Shown: positions 1 to 8,943 of the stretch, piece by piece
Layout: each line of letters begins with the position of its first letter
How positions within the stretch are numbered: the first letter of the stretch is position 1
From: Alphaproteobacteria bacterium
GTDB taxonomy: Bacteria > Pseudomonadota > Alphaproteobacteria > UBA828
NCBI GenBank assembly: GCA_022823305.1
Contig: JAJDXK010000014.1
Span: 1 to 37,864 of the forward strand
Reading direction: 5' to 3'
Length of the DNA: 37,864 bases
The notes under the pieces: generated by a model
What the model was told of the DNA's origin: nothing
Database searches by the model: none
What the model saw: the letters and a program-made list of their open reading frames with translations, nothing else
Program-made: the position numbers and the translations under genes

Positions 1-45
1 GCCCTCACCACCCGGCGACGTAGATCATTCGAAAGAGGTCGCGTC

Positions 46-76
46 ATGCAGGCTGGCCTCCTTCACCAGCCTGCAT
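46..76. repeat. Perfect 11-bp inverted repeat
   Basis: The arms 46-56 (ATGCAGGCTGG) and 66-76 are exact reverse complements around a 9-nt loop. No T-run follows on either strand, so a rho-independent terminator is unproven. It could end a gene lying left of the window. The remainder of 1-138 is visibly AT-richer than the window (for example 80-125), and I see no gene in it. Confidence 0.5.
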
Positions 77-138
77 CTTGAATCACATCTACAAGCGATT
101 GGAAATTCTAAAGATTCTATAAGATCGAAAAATGCTCT

Positions 139-197
139 AGCCGGCGCCGCCTTCGTACCCCCTCCTCCCGGGAGGAAGGGGACAGGGGGAGGTGGGT
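139..197. repeat. Half copy of GC-rich palindromic repeat family D (copy D1)
   Basis: This stretch holds the hairpin CCTCCTCCCGGGAGGAAGGGG followed by ACAGGGGGAGGTGGGTG. The same order of blocks recurs near 21465-21508 and, inverted, at 17659-17705. Just left of it lies ATAAGATCGAAAAATGCTCTAG, related to the flanks of copy D2. It sits immediately downstream of the prfB stop codon. Confidence 0.6.
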
Positions 198-213
198 GTT
201 TAAATGCCCGGCC

Positions 214-1330
214 CTAGCCGCCCTCAGCCGGGGCGCCGATGCGGGCGGCGAGCGATGCCGCGAGGAAGGGGTCGATCGCGCCGTCGAGCACGGCGTCGGG
301 GTTGCTGCTCTCGACCCCGGTGCGCAGGTCCTTGACCATGCGGTAGGGCTGCAGGACGTAGGAGCGGATCTGGTGGCCCCAGCCGATGTCGCTCTTCTGC
401 TCGGCGAGTGCCTGCGCCTCCGCCTCGCGCTCCTGCAGCGCCTGCTCGTAGAGGCGCGCGCGCAGCATCGACATGGCCTCGGCCTTGTTGCGGTGCTGCG
501 AGCGCTCGGCCTGGCACTGCACGACGATGTTGGTGGGCAGGTGGGTGATGCGCACCGCGCTGTCGGTGCGGTTGACGTGCTGCCCGCCCGCGCCCGAGGC
601 GCGGTAGGTGTCGATGCGGAGGTCCTTGTCCGCGATCTCGATGTCGATGGTCTCGTCCACCACGGGGTAGACCCAGACCGAGGCGAAGCTCGTGTGGCGC
701 CGCGCGCCGGCGTCGAAAGGAGAGATGCGGACCAGGCGGTGGACGCCGCTCTCGGTCTTGAGCCAGCCATAGGCGCTCTCGCCCGAGACCTTGATGACCG
801 CGGACTTGATCCCCGCCTCCTCGCCCGGGCTCTCCTCGATCCACTCGACCTTGTAGCCGCGCTGTTCCGCCCAGCGCACGTACATGCGCAGCAGCATCTC
901 GGCCCAGTCCTGGGATTCGGTGCCGCCGGCGCCGGCGTGGACCTCGAGGAAGCCGTCGTTGCCGTCGGCCTCGCCCGAGAGCAGGCTCTCCAGCTCGCGC
1001 CGCTTGGCCTCCTCGCGGGTCGCGGCGAGCGCGGATTCCGCCTCGCCGTAGGCCTCCTCGTCCGACTCCTCCTCGGCAAGCTCGGCGAGCGCGAGGCCGT
1101 CCTCCAGCTCCTGCTCCAACCGCTGAAAGGTTTCGACTGCTGCGTCGAGCCGGGTGCGCTCCCGCATCACCGCACGGGCGCGCTCGGCATCGGCCCAGAG
1201 ATCCGGGTCCTCGGCCTCCCGGTTCAGCGCCTCCAGGCGGCTGCGGGCGCCGTCGAGGTCAAAGGTGCCTCCTCAGCAGCGCCAGCGACTGCTTGATGTC
1301 ATCGGCGAGTGACAGGACTTCGGCGCGCAT
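214..1330 (-). CDS. prfB: Peptide chain release factor 2 (RF2), expressed by programmed +1 frameshift
   Basis: RF2 recognises UGA and UAA stop codons and triggers peptide release on the ribosome. The reading frame begins at ATG 1330, runs 23 codons to CTT (1264-1262), meets TGA (1261-1259), and continues in the +1 frame from GAC at 1260 to the stop at 214. This gives about 371 residues, the usual RF2 length. The second frame carries the stop-codon-reading SPF tripeptide (about residues 203-205) and the catalytic GGQ (about 248-250, in [10 protein letters not shown]). Both lie close to their E. coli positions. An internal ATG at 1170 would lose the first 53 residues, so it is not the start. 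The gene lies 24 nt downstream of mrcA and is probably the last gene of the amiC-mrcA-prfB unit. Regulation is autogenous: low RF2 favours the frameshift. Confidence 0.97.
1258..1273 (-). promoter_or_regulatory. prfB programmed +1 frameshift signal
   Basis: Read on the minus strand the sequence is AGGAGG-CAC-CTT-TGA-C. The internal Shine-Dalgarno AGGAGG (1273-1268) is three nucleotides from the slippery CTT codon, followed by the in-frame UGA and C. This matches the classical RF2 autoregulatory recoding site, in which slow UGA decoding lets peptidyl-tRNA(Leu) slip from CUU to UUU. Confidence 0.97.
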
Positions 1331-1354
1331 CTCGGGGATCCCTCGGGCTCGGCG

Positions 1355-3766
1355 TCAATATACGCCGCCCAGCCCTTCGAACGGAACAGCGCCGCTCTCC
1401 AGCAGGCCATCCTCCCCCGCGCCCTCTCTGAACGCGGCCCGCCGTTCCGGCTCCGTGCCGGGCAGGAAGGCCTCGACGACGATGTCCTCGCTCTCCGGCC
1501 CGGGCAGCGCACCGGTCTCGCGCTCGACCCGGACGAAGCGGATGCCGGGCGGCACCCGGAAGGGCACGGCCGGCTTGTCCACCAGGGCCTCGGCGAAGAA
1601 GTCCCGCACGATCGGCGCCGCGACCCGTCCGCCCGACTCCCTGCGGCCGAGGGACTGGGGCTGGTCGAAGCCCACATAGGCCGCGACCACCAGGTCGGGG
1701 GTGAAGCCGACGAACCAGGCGTCGCGGAAGTCGTTGGTGGTTCCGGTCTTGCCGCCGACCGGGGCGGGCAGTTCCCTGAGCGCGCGGCCCGTGCCGTGCC
1801 GGACGGCGCCCTCCAGCATCGAGACCACCTGGTAGGTGGTGCGGGCGTCGGCGATCACCGGGCGGGTGTCGCGCAGCACCGGCGGGCCCTGGTGCCGCCA
1901 TTCGCCTGGCCTGCAGCCGTCGCAGTCGCGATCGTCGCGGCGGTAGACCGTGCGGCCGTTGCGGTCCTGGATGCGCTCGACGAAGGCCGGCGCGATCCGG
2001 CGCCCGCCGTTGACCAGCATGGCGTAGGCGGTTGCCAGATCGAGCGGCGTCGTCTCGAGCGAGCCGAGCGCAGCCGACGGCAGCTCGGGCAGGTCGGGGT
2101 GGAGCCCGAAGCGCGCGGCGTAGTCGGCCACGGTCCTCATGCCCAGCGCCTGGGCGACGCGAAGCGTCATCAGGTTGCGCGACTTCTCGAGGCCGACCCG
2201 GAGCGTGCTGGGTCCGTAGAAGCGCTGGGTGTAGTTCTCCGGCTTCCACTTGCGCAGGTGCTCGCCCTGGTCGATCACGACCGGCGCGTCGAGCACGATG
2301 GAGGCCGGCGTATAGCCGTTGTCGAGCGCGGCGAGGTAGACGAAGGGCTTGAAGGCGGAGCCCGGCTGGCGCCGGGCCTGGGTCGCGCGGTCGAACTCGC
2401 TGGTGGCGAAGTCGAAGCCGCCCACCAGCGCCAGCACCCGCCCGGTGTGCGGGTCCAGCGCCACCAGCGCGCCCGAGACCTCGGGAATCTGGCGGAGCGC
2501 GTAGGTCCCGTCGCTGCCTGCCGCCGGCTCGACCGCCACCACGTCGCCCACGCTGAGCACCTGCTGCGCTGCGCCGACCTCGGGGCCGCGCTTGCCGTTC
2601 CCGAGCGCCTTCCGCGCCCAGGCGAGATGGTCCAGCGCGATGGTGCCGCGCGTGCCGTCGGCGAAGCCGATCCCGGCGCCTGCGCTCTCCACCGCCAGCA
2701 CCGCGGCGATGCGCCATGGGTGCGGCAGCGGAGGGTCCTCCGCCGCGGCCAGCGCCTGCATCCAGTCGCCGGCCGGGTCGATCCGGGCCAGCGGGCCGCG
2801 CCAGCCGTGCCGCGCGTCATAGGCGACGAGGCCCGCGCGCAAGGCGCGGTCGGCGCTCGCCTGCAGCGCCGGGTCGACGGTGGTGCGGACCGAAAGGCCC
2901 CCCTCGTAGAGCGCGTCGTCGCCGTAGCGCTTCTGCAGCCAGCGGCGCACCTCCTCGGCGAAGTGGGGCGCCTCGACGTAGGTCTCGGCCTTCCGCGCCC
3001 GCGCGCGGAGCGGTGCCTTCATCGCGGCGTTGGCCTCCTCGGCGCTCACCGAGCCGTTCGCCACCATCTGGCTCAGCACCCAGTTGCGCCGCGCCACGGC
3101 CGCGTCACGGTTGCGCTCGGGGTGATAGTTGTTGGGCGCCTTGGGGAGCGCGGCGAGGTAGGCCGTCTCCGCCAGCGAGAGGTCGTTGAGCGAGCGGTCG
3201 AAGTAGTTGAGCGCTGCCGCCGCCACCCCGTAGGAGCCGCCGCCGAGGTAGATCTCGTTGAGGTAGAGCTCGAGGATCTGGTCCTTGGTGAAGGCGTCCT
3301 CGATCCGCATGGCGAGGATGGCTTCCTTGATCTTGCGCGAGAAGGAGAGCTCGTTCGAGAGCAGGAAGTTCTTCGCCACCTGCTGGGTCACCGTCGATGC
3401 GCCGACGGGCCGGCGATCGCCGTCGCCGGCCATGTTGACGAGATTGGTGACCACCGCGTTCGCCACGCTGATGGGATCGACCCCGAAATGCTCGTAGAAC
3501 GCCTTGTCCTCGGCGGCGAGGAAGGCCCGGATCAGCCGGCGCGGCATGGCGACGAGGGGGACGAAGAGACGTTTCTCGCGGGCATGCTCGTCGAGCAGCC
3601 GCCCGTCGCCGGCATAGACGCGGGTCATCACCGGCGGCTCGTAGGCCGCGAGCTGGTTGTGGTCCGGCAGGTCACGGCCGTAGTGAAAGAACACGAAGGC
3701 GATGGCGCCCGCGGCGAGGGCGGCGAGCAGGACGAGGCTGCCCAGGACGATGCCGAGGGTCTTCAT
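1355..3766 (-). CDS. mrcA: Penicillin-binding protein 1A, bifunctional glycosyltransferase/transpeptidase
   Basis: This protein polymerises lipid II glycan strands and crosslinks the peptides in the periplasm. It has 803 residues, normal for class A PBPs. From ATG 3766 it has a short cytoplasmic start and a membrane anchor (about 5-27). The GT51 domain follows, with catalytic Glu in AAEDKAFYEHFG (about 86), then STVTQQVAKN and ELYLNEIYLG. A linker/OB-like region comes next. The transpeptidase motifs are SAFK (Ser about 470), SRN (about 529) and KTG in GGKTGTTND (about 673). An in-frame TTG at 3793 would add nine residues, but the ATG directly before the membrane segment is preferred. It lies downstream of amiC (113-nt gap) and upstream of prfB (24 nt). 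Confidence 0.96.
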   Translation of the reverse strand: MKTLGIVLGSLVLLAALAAGAIAFVFFHYGRDLPDHNQLAAYEPPVMTRVYAGDGRLLDEHAREKRLFVPLVAMPRRLIRAFLAAEDKAFYEHFGVDPISVANAVVTNLVNMAGDGDRRPVGASTVTQQVAKNFLLSNELSFSRKIKEAILAMRIEDAFTKDQILELYLNEIYLGGGSYGVAAAALNYFDRSLNDLSLAETAYLAALPKAPNNYHPERNRDAAVARRNWVLSQMVANGSVSAEEANAAMKAPLRARARKAETYVEAPHFAEEVRRWLQKRYGDDALYEGGLSVRTTVDPALQASADRALRAGLVAYDARHGWRGPLARIDPAGDWMQALAAAEDPPLPHPWRIAAVLAVESAGAGIGFADGTRGTIALDHLAWARKALGNGKRGPEVGAAQQVLSVGDVVAVEPAAGSDGTYALRQIPEVSGALVALDPHTGRVLALVGGFDFATSEFDRATQARRQPGSAFKPFVYLAALDNGYTPASIVLDAPVVIDQGEHLRKWKPENYTQRFYGPSTLRVGLEKSRNLMTLRVAQALGMRTVADYAARFGLHPDLPELPSAALGSLETTPLDLATAYAMLVNGGRRIAPAFVERIQDRNGRTVYRRDDRDCDGCRPGEWRHQGPPVLRDTRPVIADARTTYQVVSMLEGAVRHGTGRALRELPAPVGGKTGTTNDFRDAWFVGFTPDLVVAAYVGFDQPQSLGRRESGGRVAAPIVRDFFAEALVDKPAVPFRVPPGIRFVRVERETGALPGPESEDIVVEAFLPGTEPERRAAFREGAGEDGLLESGAVPFEGLGGVY

Positions 3767-3879
3767 GCGTGCACGGGCCTGGCCCGACTCCAAAGGTGCC
3801 GCAGACTACCACCGATGGGCTGCGGCCGGATGTACCCACGCGCACATGCCGCCATGAATTGGGCGAGAGCGTGGCACGA

Positions 3880-5115
3880 TCAGCAGGGTTCGCCAAAATG
3901 CCTGTCGGCCGCCTCGATGATCGCCCCGGCCAGCGCGGCCCGGTGGCTCTTGCTGCGCAGCCGCTCGGCGTCCTGATCGTTGGACAGAAAACCCAGCTCG
4001 ATCAGGACCGAGGGAATGTCGGGCGCCTTGAGGACACGGAAATCGCCGAAGCGGTGGGCGCGGTTGATGAGCGGCGCCACGCGGCCGAGCTCCGGCAGCA
4101 GCATGGCCGCGAACGCCGCCGAGCAGTTCATCGTGTTCTGCTGTACCAGTGAGATCAGGACCTTCGCCACCTCCTCGTCGTAACCCTCGGAGAGATCGAC
4201 GTCGGCGACGATGTCGGCCTTGTTCTCGCGCGCGGCCAGGGCGGCGGTCTCGACGTCGGACGATTCGTCCGAGAGCGTGTAGACCGATGCGCCGCTCAGG
4301 CTGCCGTCCTCGAGGCGGTCCACGTGGATCGAGAGGAAGAGCTCGGCACCGGCCTCGCGGGCGATTTCGACCCGGCGGTGCAGCCCGACCTTGTGGTCGC
4401 TGCTGCGCGTCATCACCACCCGATATCTGCCGGAGTCCAGCATGGCCTCGCGGAGCTCGCGGGCGAAGGTCAGCACGATGTCCTTTTCCTTCACGCCGCT
4501 CGCCGAGATCGCGCCGGGGTCGCGCCCGCCGTGGCCGGCGTCGAGCGCGATCAGATGCCGCGGCGGTTTCAGCGGCGGCATCGGCACGGGCTCCGCCGGC
4601 TCGGTCAGCCGGGCCTCTCGAATCGGCCTGGCAGGGCGGGCGGCGGTGGCCGCCTCCGCGGCCGGCTCGGCCCGCTTGGGGCTCGTGCGGAACGTCGCCG
4701 ATGATACCGGGACGAAATCCAGGACCAGCCGGTGGGTGGCTACGCTGGCCCGGCTTGGCGGAAGCAGGCGTGCCTGATGCAGGGCGAGGGGCCGGGAGAG
4801 GTCGAGCACGATGCGCGAGATTTCCGTCGTGAAATGGCCGAAGCGTAGCTGCTTCACACCGGCGCGGCCGATCGGCAGGGTCCGCTCGGCCAGCGCCCAG
4901 TGCGCCGCCGGCATGTCGATCACCACGCGATCCGGATCCGCCAGGGTGAATATCTCGAAACTTGCGGATTCGGTGATTTCCAGGACCAGCCGGGTCATGT
5001 CGTTCTGCTGGTCGATCCAAGCCGACTTGACCGTCGGAGCAGCCGCCGCCCCGGCGGCGGCTGCCGCCATGATCAGCGAAACCAGGGCCGTTGCTGCGAC
5101 CCGGCGATGCCACAT
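3880..5115 (-). CDS. amiC: N-acetylmuramoyl-L-alanine amidase, AMIN plus Amidase_3
   Basis: A periplasmic zinc amidase that cuts the amide between MurNAc and the stem peptide, used in daughter-cell separation and wall turnover. The 411-residue protein starts with a signal peptide of Ala/Leu-rich character ending near AAAAP. The AMIN peptidoglycan-targeting domain (about 30-140) is followed by a Pro/Ala-rich linker and the catalytic domain from about 185. Zinc and catalytic positions are visible: His in LDAGHGGRDPG (about 195), His in LSIHVD (about 264) and Glu in LIELGFLSN (about 373). ATG 5115 is chosen because it directly precedes the basic start of the signal peptide; ATG 5157 is an alternative 14 codons upstream. 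The position before mrcA and prfB is usual for alphaproteobacteria. Confidence 0.93.
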   Translation of the reverse strand: MWHRRVAATALVSLIMAAAAAGAAAAPTVKSAWIDQQNDMTRLVLEITESASFEIFTLADPDRVVIDMPAAHWALAERTLPIGRAGVKQLRFGHFTTEISRIVLDLSRPLALHQARLLPPSRASVATHRLVLDFVPVSSATFRTSPKRAEPAAEAATAARPARPIREARLTEPAEPVPMPPLKPPRHLIALDAGHGGRDPGAISASGVKEKDIVLTFARELREAMLDSGRYRVVMTRSSDHKVGLHRRVEIAREAGAELFLSIHVDRLEDGSLSGASVYTLSDESSDVETAALAARENKADIVADVDLSEGYDEEVAKVLISLVQQNTMNCSAAFAAMLLPELGRVAPLINRAHRFGDFRVLKAPDIPSVLIELGFLSNDQDAERLRSKSHRAALAGAIIEAADRHFGEPC

Positions 5116-5243
5116 CACCCTATCGAATCGCGCATTGCCCGAATCCCAATCCCTCATACCGGCAACCGCCGCGATTCGGCAACGCTCTCCGCCGGGACGC
5201 CATGTCTCGTGCTAGTCTCGCCAGGCTGCGAGGGAGAGGCGAC

Positions 5244-6020
5244 ATGGCGCGAAACGGGGGTGAGAAGGCGGCGGCGACGCGCAGGACGCGGCGCTCGCGC
5301 GCCGAGGCCCGCGCACGGCGCGAGCTCGCTGCCTGCTACCGCATGTTCTACCGGCGCGGCATGGACGACCTGATCTACACGCACCTCTCCGTGCGGGTTC
5401 CCGACCGTCGCGAGCGTTACCTCTTCATCGGCTTCGGCCAGCTCTTCGACGATGTCACGGCATCGAGCCTGCTCACCGTCGATGTCGAGGGCAGCAACGT
5501 GGGCTCCGCTCCCGGCGAGGTCAATCCGGCAGGCTGGGTGGTGCACCGCACGATCTACGACGCGGTGCCGGAGGCGGAGAGCGTGATGCACCTGCACACG
5601 GTGGCAGGCGTCGCGGTCTCGGCGCAGAAGGGCGGGCTCAAGCCGCTCAACCAGTTCGCCATCACCCATGCCGGGCAGATCGCCTACCACGACTACGACG
5701 GGCCGGGCTTGCGGCCGGCCGAGCAGAAGACCCTGGTCCGCGATCTTGGCGGCAGGCGCATGATGTTCCTGCGCAACCACGGCACGCTGACCTGGGGCCG
5801 CTCGGTGGCCGAGGCCTACACCCTGATGCACTACCTGGAGCGCACCTGCGAGATCCAGGTCGCGGCCCAGGCCGGCGGGCCGCTCGTGCTGCCGCCGAAG
5901 TCCGTGATCGAGCGGACCGCGAAGAAGGCCCAGGGGACCGGCGACCCGGAGTGGGCGCGGATCGGCTTCGAGGCGTTGCTCCGCCGCCTCGACCGCGAGG
6001 ACCCCTCCTACCGCCGCTAG
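5244..6020 (+). CDS. Class II aldolase/adducin family protein
   Basis: A protein of 258 residues of the fold used by L-fuculose-phosphate aldolase and relatives. The metal-binding histidines are visible in MHLHT and in LRNHGTLTWG, and the C-terminal half ends in a short helical tail. The start at ATG 5244 is supported by an AGGGAGAGG ribosome binding site just upstream; an in-frame ATG at 5202 lacks one. The first 25 residues are Arg/Ala-rich and probably disordered. It is divergent from amiC and 32 nt upstream of the FAD dehydrogenase gene, so the two are probably co-transcribed. The substrate cannot be read from sequence. Many members of this family without the kinase or epimerase partners have unknown, possibly non-phosphorylated, substrates. 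Confidence 0.85.
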   Translation: MARNGGEKAAATRRTRRSRAEARARRELAACYRMFYRRGMDDLIYTHLSVRVPDRRERYLFIGFGQLFDDVTASSLLTVDVEGSNVGSAPGEVNPAGWVVHRTIYDAVPEAESVMHLHTVAGVAVSAQKGGLKPLNQFAITHAGQIAYHDYDGPGLRPAEQKTLVRDLGGRRMMFLRNHGTLTWGRSVAEAYTLMHYLERTCEIQVAAQAGGPLVLPPKSVIERTAKKAQGTGDPEWARIGFEALLRRLDREDPSYRR

Positions 6021-6052
6021 CGTTCGGCGGGTCGCAGGCTATAGTGACGATC

Positions 6053-7447
6053 ATGGCAACGCTTCTCAGAAACACCGACACACGGAGCGCGGTCGACGCG
6101 CTCGGCGCGCTCCTCGGCGACCGGCTCTCCACCTCGCCGGCGGTGTGCGAGCACCACGCCACCGGCGAGACCTACCACGCGCCCAGCCCGCCCGACGCGG
6201 TGGTCTTCCCCGAGACGACGGAGGAGGTGGCCGAGATCGTCCGTATCTGCGCAGCCCGCGGCGTGCCCATGGTTCCCTACGGCGTGGGCACCTCGGTCGA
6301 GGGCAACGTCTGCGCGCTGGAGGGCGGCGTCACCCTCGACATGGGGCGGATGAACGACGTGCTCCGCGTCAGCCAGGAGGACCTCGACGTCACCGTCCAG
6401 GCCGGCGTAACGCGCAAGCAGCTCAACACCCACCTGCGCGACACCGGGCTCTTCTTCCCCATCGACCCCGGGGCCGACGCGACCCTCGGCGGCATGACCG
6501 CGACGCGCGCCTCCGGCACCAACGCGGTGCGCTACGGCACGCTCAAGGAGAACGTGCTGGGGCTGACGGTGGTGCTGCCCGACGGGCAGGTCATCCGGAC
6601 CGGCGGGCGCGCGCGCAAGTCGGCGGCGGGCTACGACCTGACCCGGCTCTTCGTCGGCTCCGAGGGAACGCTTGGCGTGATGACCGAGATCACGCTGCGG
6701 CTCTACGGCATTCCCGAGGCGATCTCGGCCGCGGTGTGCTCCTTCCCCTCGCTGGAGGCGGCGGTCAACACCGTGATCCTGACCATCCAGTCGGGCATAC
6801 CGATCGCCCGCGTCGAGCTGCTCGACGACATCCAGATGGACGCCTGCAACAAGTTCTCGAAACTCGACTATGCGCCCAAGGACACGCTCTTCTTCGAGTT
6901 CCACGGCACCGAGCAGGGCGTCGCCGAGCAGGTGGACCAGGTGCGCGAGATCGCCGACGAGTTCGGCGGCTCGGACTTCCGCTGGGCCACCAGGGCGGAG
7001 GACCGCAACGCGCTGTGGCAGGCCAGGCACGACGTCTACTACGCCTGCCTCGCGCTGCAGCCGGGCAAGAAGGGCTGGGCCACGGACGTCTGCGTGCCGA
7101 TCTCGCGGCTCGCCGAGTGCCTGATCGAGACCAAGGAGGAGCTCGACGCGTCGCCCCTGCTCGCGCCCATCGTCGGCCACGTGGGCGACGGCAACTTTCA
7201 CGTCTGCTTCCTCATCGACCCGGAAGATGAGGCGGAGATGGCCGAGGCCAGGCGCCTCAACGGCCTCATGATCGACCGCGCGCTCGCCATGGGCGGCACC
7301 TGCACCGGCGAGCACGGCATCGGCTGCGGCAAGCTCGACTACCTGGAAGCCGAGCACGGCACCGGCGCGGTCGACCTGATGCGCACCATCAAGCGCACCG
7401 TCGATCCCCACAACCTGATGAACCCGGGCAAGGTGGTCGTGGTCTGA
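6053..7447 (+). CDS. FAD-linked dehydrogenase, D-lactate dehydrogenase (cytochrome)/glycolate oxidase subunit GlcD family
   Basis: A protein of 464 residues that would oxidise a D-2-hydroxy acid (D-lactate, glycolate or similar) to the 2-oxo acid and pass electrons to a cytochrome or quinone. The N-terminal FAD_binding_4 (PCMH) domain shows PYGVGTSVEGN, DPGADATLGGM and LPDGQVIRTGG. The C-terminal FAD-oxidase_C domain shows VGHVGDGNFH and GEHGIGCGKL, with the usual closing PHNLMNPGK. Length and motif order are typical of the D-lactate dehydrogenase (cytochrome) branch. The chosen ATG lies 32 nt after the aldolase gene; an open upstream extension overlaps that gene and is not credible. A convergent TRAP transporter for a probable 2-oxo/hydroxy acid lies next to it, which fits the same pathway. 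Confidence 0.9.
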   Translation: MATLLRNTDTRSAVDALGALLGDRLSTSPAVCEHHATGETYHAPSPPDAVVFPETTEEVAEIVRICAARGVPMVPYGVGTSVEGNVCALEGGVTLDMGRMNDVLRVSQEDLDVTVQAGVTRKQLNTHLRDTGLFFPIDPGADATLGGMTATRASGTNAVRYGTLKENVLGLTVVLPDGQVIRTGGRARKSAAGYDLTRLFVGSEGTLGVMTEITLRLYGIPEAISAAVCSFPSLEAAVNTVILTIQSGIPIARVELLDDIQMDACNKFSKLDYAPKDTLFFEFHGTEQGVAEQVDQVREIADEFGGSDFRWATRAEDRNALWQARHDVYYACLALQPGKKGWATDVCVPISRLAECLIETKEELDASPLLAPIVGHVGDGNFHVCFLIDPEDEAEMAEARRLNGLMIDRALAMGGTCTGEHGIGCGKLDYLEAEHGTGAVDLMRTIKRTVDPHNLMNPGKVVVV

Positions 7448-7494
7448 ACGCGAGCCGCCGCGTGCAGCCCTGACGCCAGTATCCGAAGGCACAG

Positions 7495-7549
7495 GCCGGT
7501 CGAAAGCGACCGGCGCCCAGCCATGGTCCGGGTTACCCGTTGGACCCGG
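7495..7549. terminator. Candidate bidirectional hairpins between convergent genes
   Basis: Two stems lie in the 108-nt gap between the FAD dehydrogenase and dctM. The first is GCCGGTCG/CGACCGGC (7495-7502 with 7507-7514) around AAAG. The second is CCGGGT/ACCCGG (7528-7533 with 7544-7549). Neither has a clear T-tract, so terminator function is inferred from position and symmetry only. Confidence 0.45.
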
Positions 7550-7555
7550 CGCGCC

Positions 7556-8917
7556 TCACTCCAGCATCGTGCGGGGCAGCCACATGGCGATCTCGGGGAA
7601 GGCGATGACCAGGCCTAGCCCGATGAGCTGCAGGATCACGAAGGGGATGATGCCGCGGTAAATCTGCTGGATGCGCACTTCGCGCGGGGCGACGCCCTTC
7701 ATGTAGAACAGCGCGAAGCCGAAGGGCGGCGTCAGGAACGAGGTCTGCAGGTTGACCGCCATCAGGATCGAGAACCAGTAGATCACCTCGAGCTTGGGCA
7801 CGTGGTCGCCGAAGTCGAGCCCCGCCAGGATCGGCGCGAATACCGGCAGCACGATCAGCGTGATCTCGATCCAGTCGAAGAAGAAGCCCAGCAGGAAGGT
7901 CACCACCATGAGGATGACCAGGATCCCCCAGGGCCCGACGCCGAAGGAATAGATGACATCCTCGATCAGCTGGTCGCCGCCGAGCGAGCGGAACACGTAG
8001 GAGAACGCGGTGGCGCCGATGAAGATGAAGAACAGCATCCCGTTGGTGAGCGCGGTGCGTTGCACCACGTCCTTCAGCATCGACCACGAGAACTTGCGGT
8101 TGACGAGCGCCAGCAGCGTCGCCCCGAAGGCGCCGACGCCCGCCGCCTCGGTGGGCGTCGCCCAGCCGAGCACGATCGAGCCCAGCACCAGCAGGATGAG
8201 GAAGACCGCCGGGATGAACCCCCGCAGCATCAGCAGGATCAGCTCGCGCGTGCTCGCGGGGCCCATCTCCTTGGGCAGCGGCGGCGCGAGGTGCGGTTTG
8301 AAGCGGCACAGCGTGAATATGTAGATGAAGTAGAGGCCCGCCAGCATCAGGCCGGGGAACACCGCGGCGACGAAGAGCGTGCCGACCGAGCGGCCCAGGA
8401 GGTCGGCCATGATCACCAGCATGATGCTGGGCGGGATCAGGATGCCGAGCGTGCCCGAGGACGCGATCGTGCCGGTGGCGAGCTCCATGTTGTACTTGCG
8501 CTGCAGCATGACCGGCAGCGCCATCAGGCTGATCATCACCACCGAGGCGCCGATGATGCCGGTGGTCGCCGCCAGGATCGTGCCCATCACCGTGACCGCG
8601 AGCGCAAGCCCGCCCGGAGTCCGCCTGAGCAGGACCTGCAAGCAGTAGAGCAGGTCGGCGGCGACGCCGGATCGTTCCAGCATCGTGCCCATGAAGATGA
8701 ACATGGGGATCGCCACCAGCACCAGGTTGTCGGCGATGCCCCAGATGCGAAGCGGCAGGTTGAAGAACTGGATGACGTGGAAGACGTCGAGCGCCACGCC
8801 AATGAAGCCGAAGGCCAGGCCCACGCCGCCGAGGACGAAGCCCACGGGGAAGCCCGAGAAGAGCAGGACCGCCAGCGCCAGGAACATGAACGCCGGCAGA
8901 TAGTCCTCGATGTACAT
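7556..8917 (-). CDS. dctM: TRAP transporter large permease subunit (DctM)
   Basis: This is the 453-residue channel subunit of a tripartite ATP-independent periplasmic transporter, which imports an organic acid using the Na+ gradient. It is almost entirely hydrophobic, with about 11-12 membrane segments. It shows the conserved DctM features FSGFPVGFVLGGVGL near the N-terminus, GTLGILIPPSIMLVI in the first half and GVGAFGATLLAL later. Length is normal. It lies 26 nt downstream of dctQ, the standard dctP-dctQ-dctM order, and is the last gene of the unit. Confidence 0.95.
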   Translation of the reverse strand: MYIEDYLPAFMFLALAVLLFSGFPVGFVLGGVGLAFGFIGVALDVFHVIQFFNLPLRIWGIADNLVLVAIPMFIFMGTMLERSGVAADLLYCLQVLLRRTPGGLALAVTVMGTILAATTGIIGASVVMISLMALPVMLQRKYNMELATGTIASSGTLGILIPPSIMLVIMADLLGRSVGTLFVAAVFPGLMLAGLYFIYIFTLCRFKPHLAPPLPKEMGPASTRELILLMLRGFIPAVFLILLVLGSIVLGWATPTEAAGVGAFGATLLALVNRKFSWSMLKDVVQRTALTNGMLFFIFIGATAFSYVFRSLGGDQLIEDVIYSFGVGPWGILVILMVVTFLLGFFFDWIEITLIVLPVFAPILAGLDFGDHVPKLEVIYWFSILMAVNLQTSFLTPPFGFALFYMKGVAPREVRIQQIYRGIIPFVILQLIGLGLVIAFPEIAMWLPRTMLE

Positions 8918-8943
8918 CCCCTGCCGCTCCCGGTCCCGCGGGT

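Noticed and set aside
1796..3976. A 726-codon open frame on the plus strand opposite mrcA
   Set aside because: It mirrors the codons of a clearly real PBP1a gene and has the low-complexity composition of a shadow frame.
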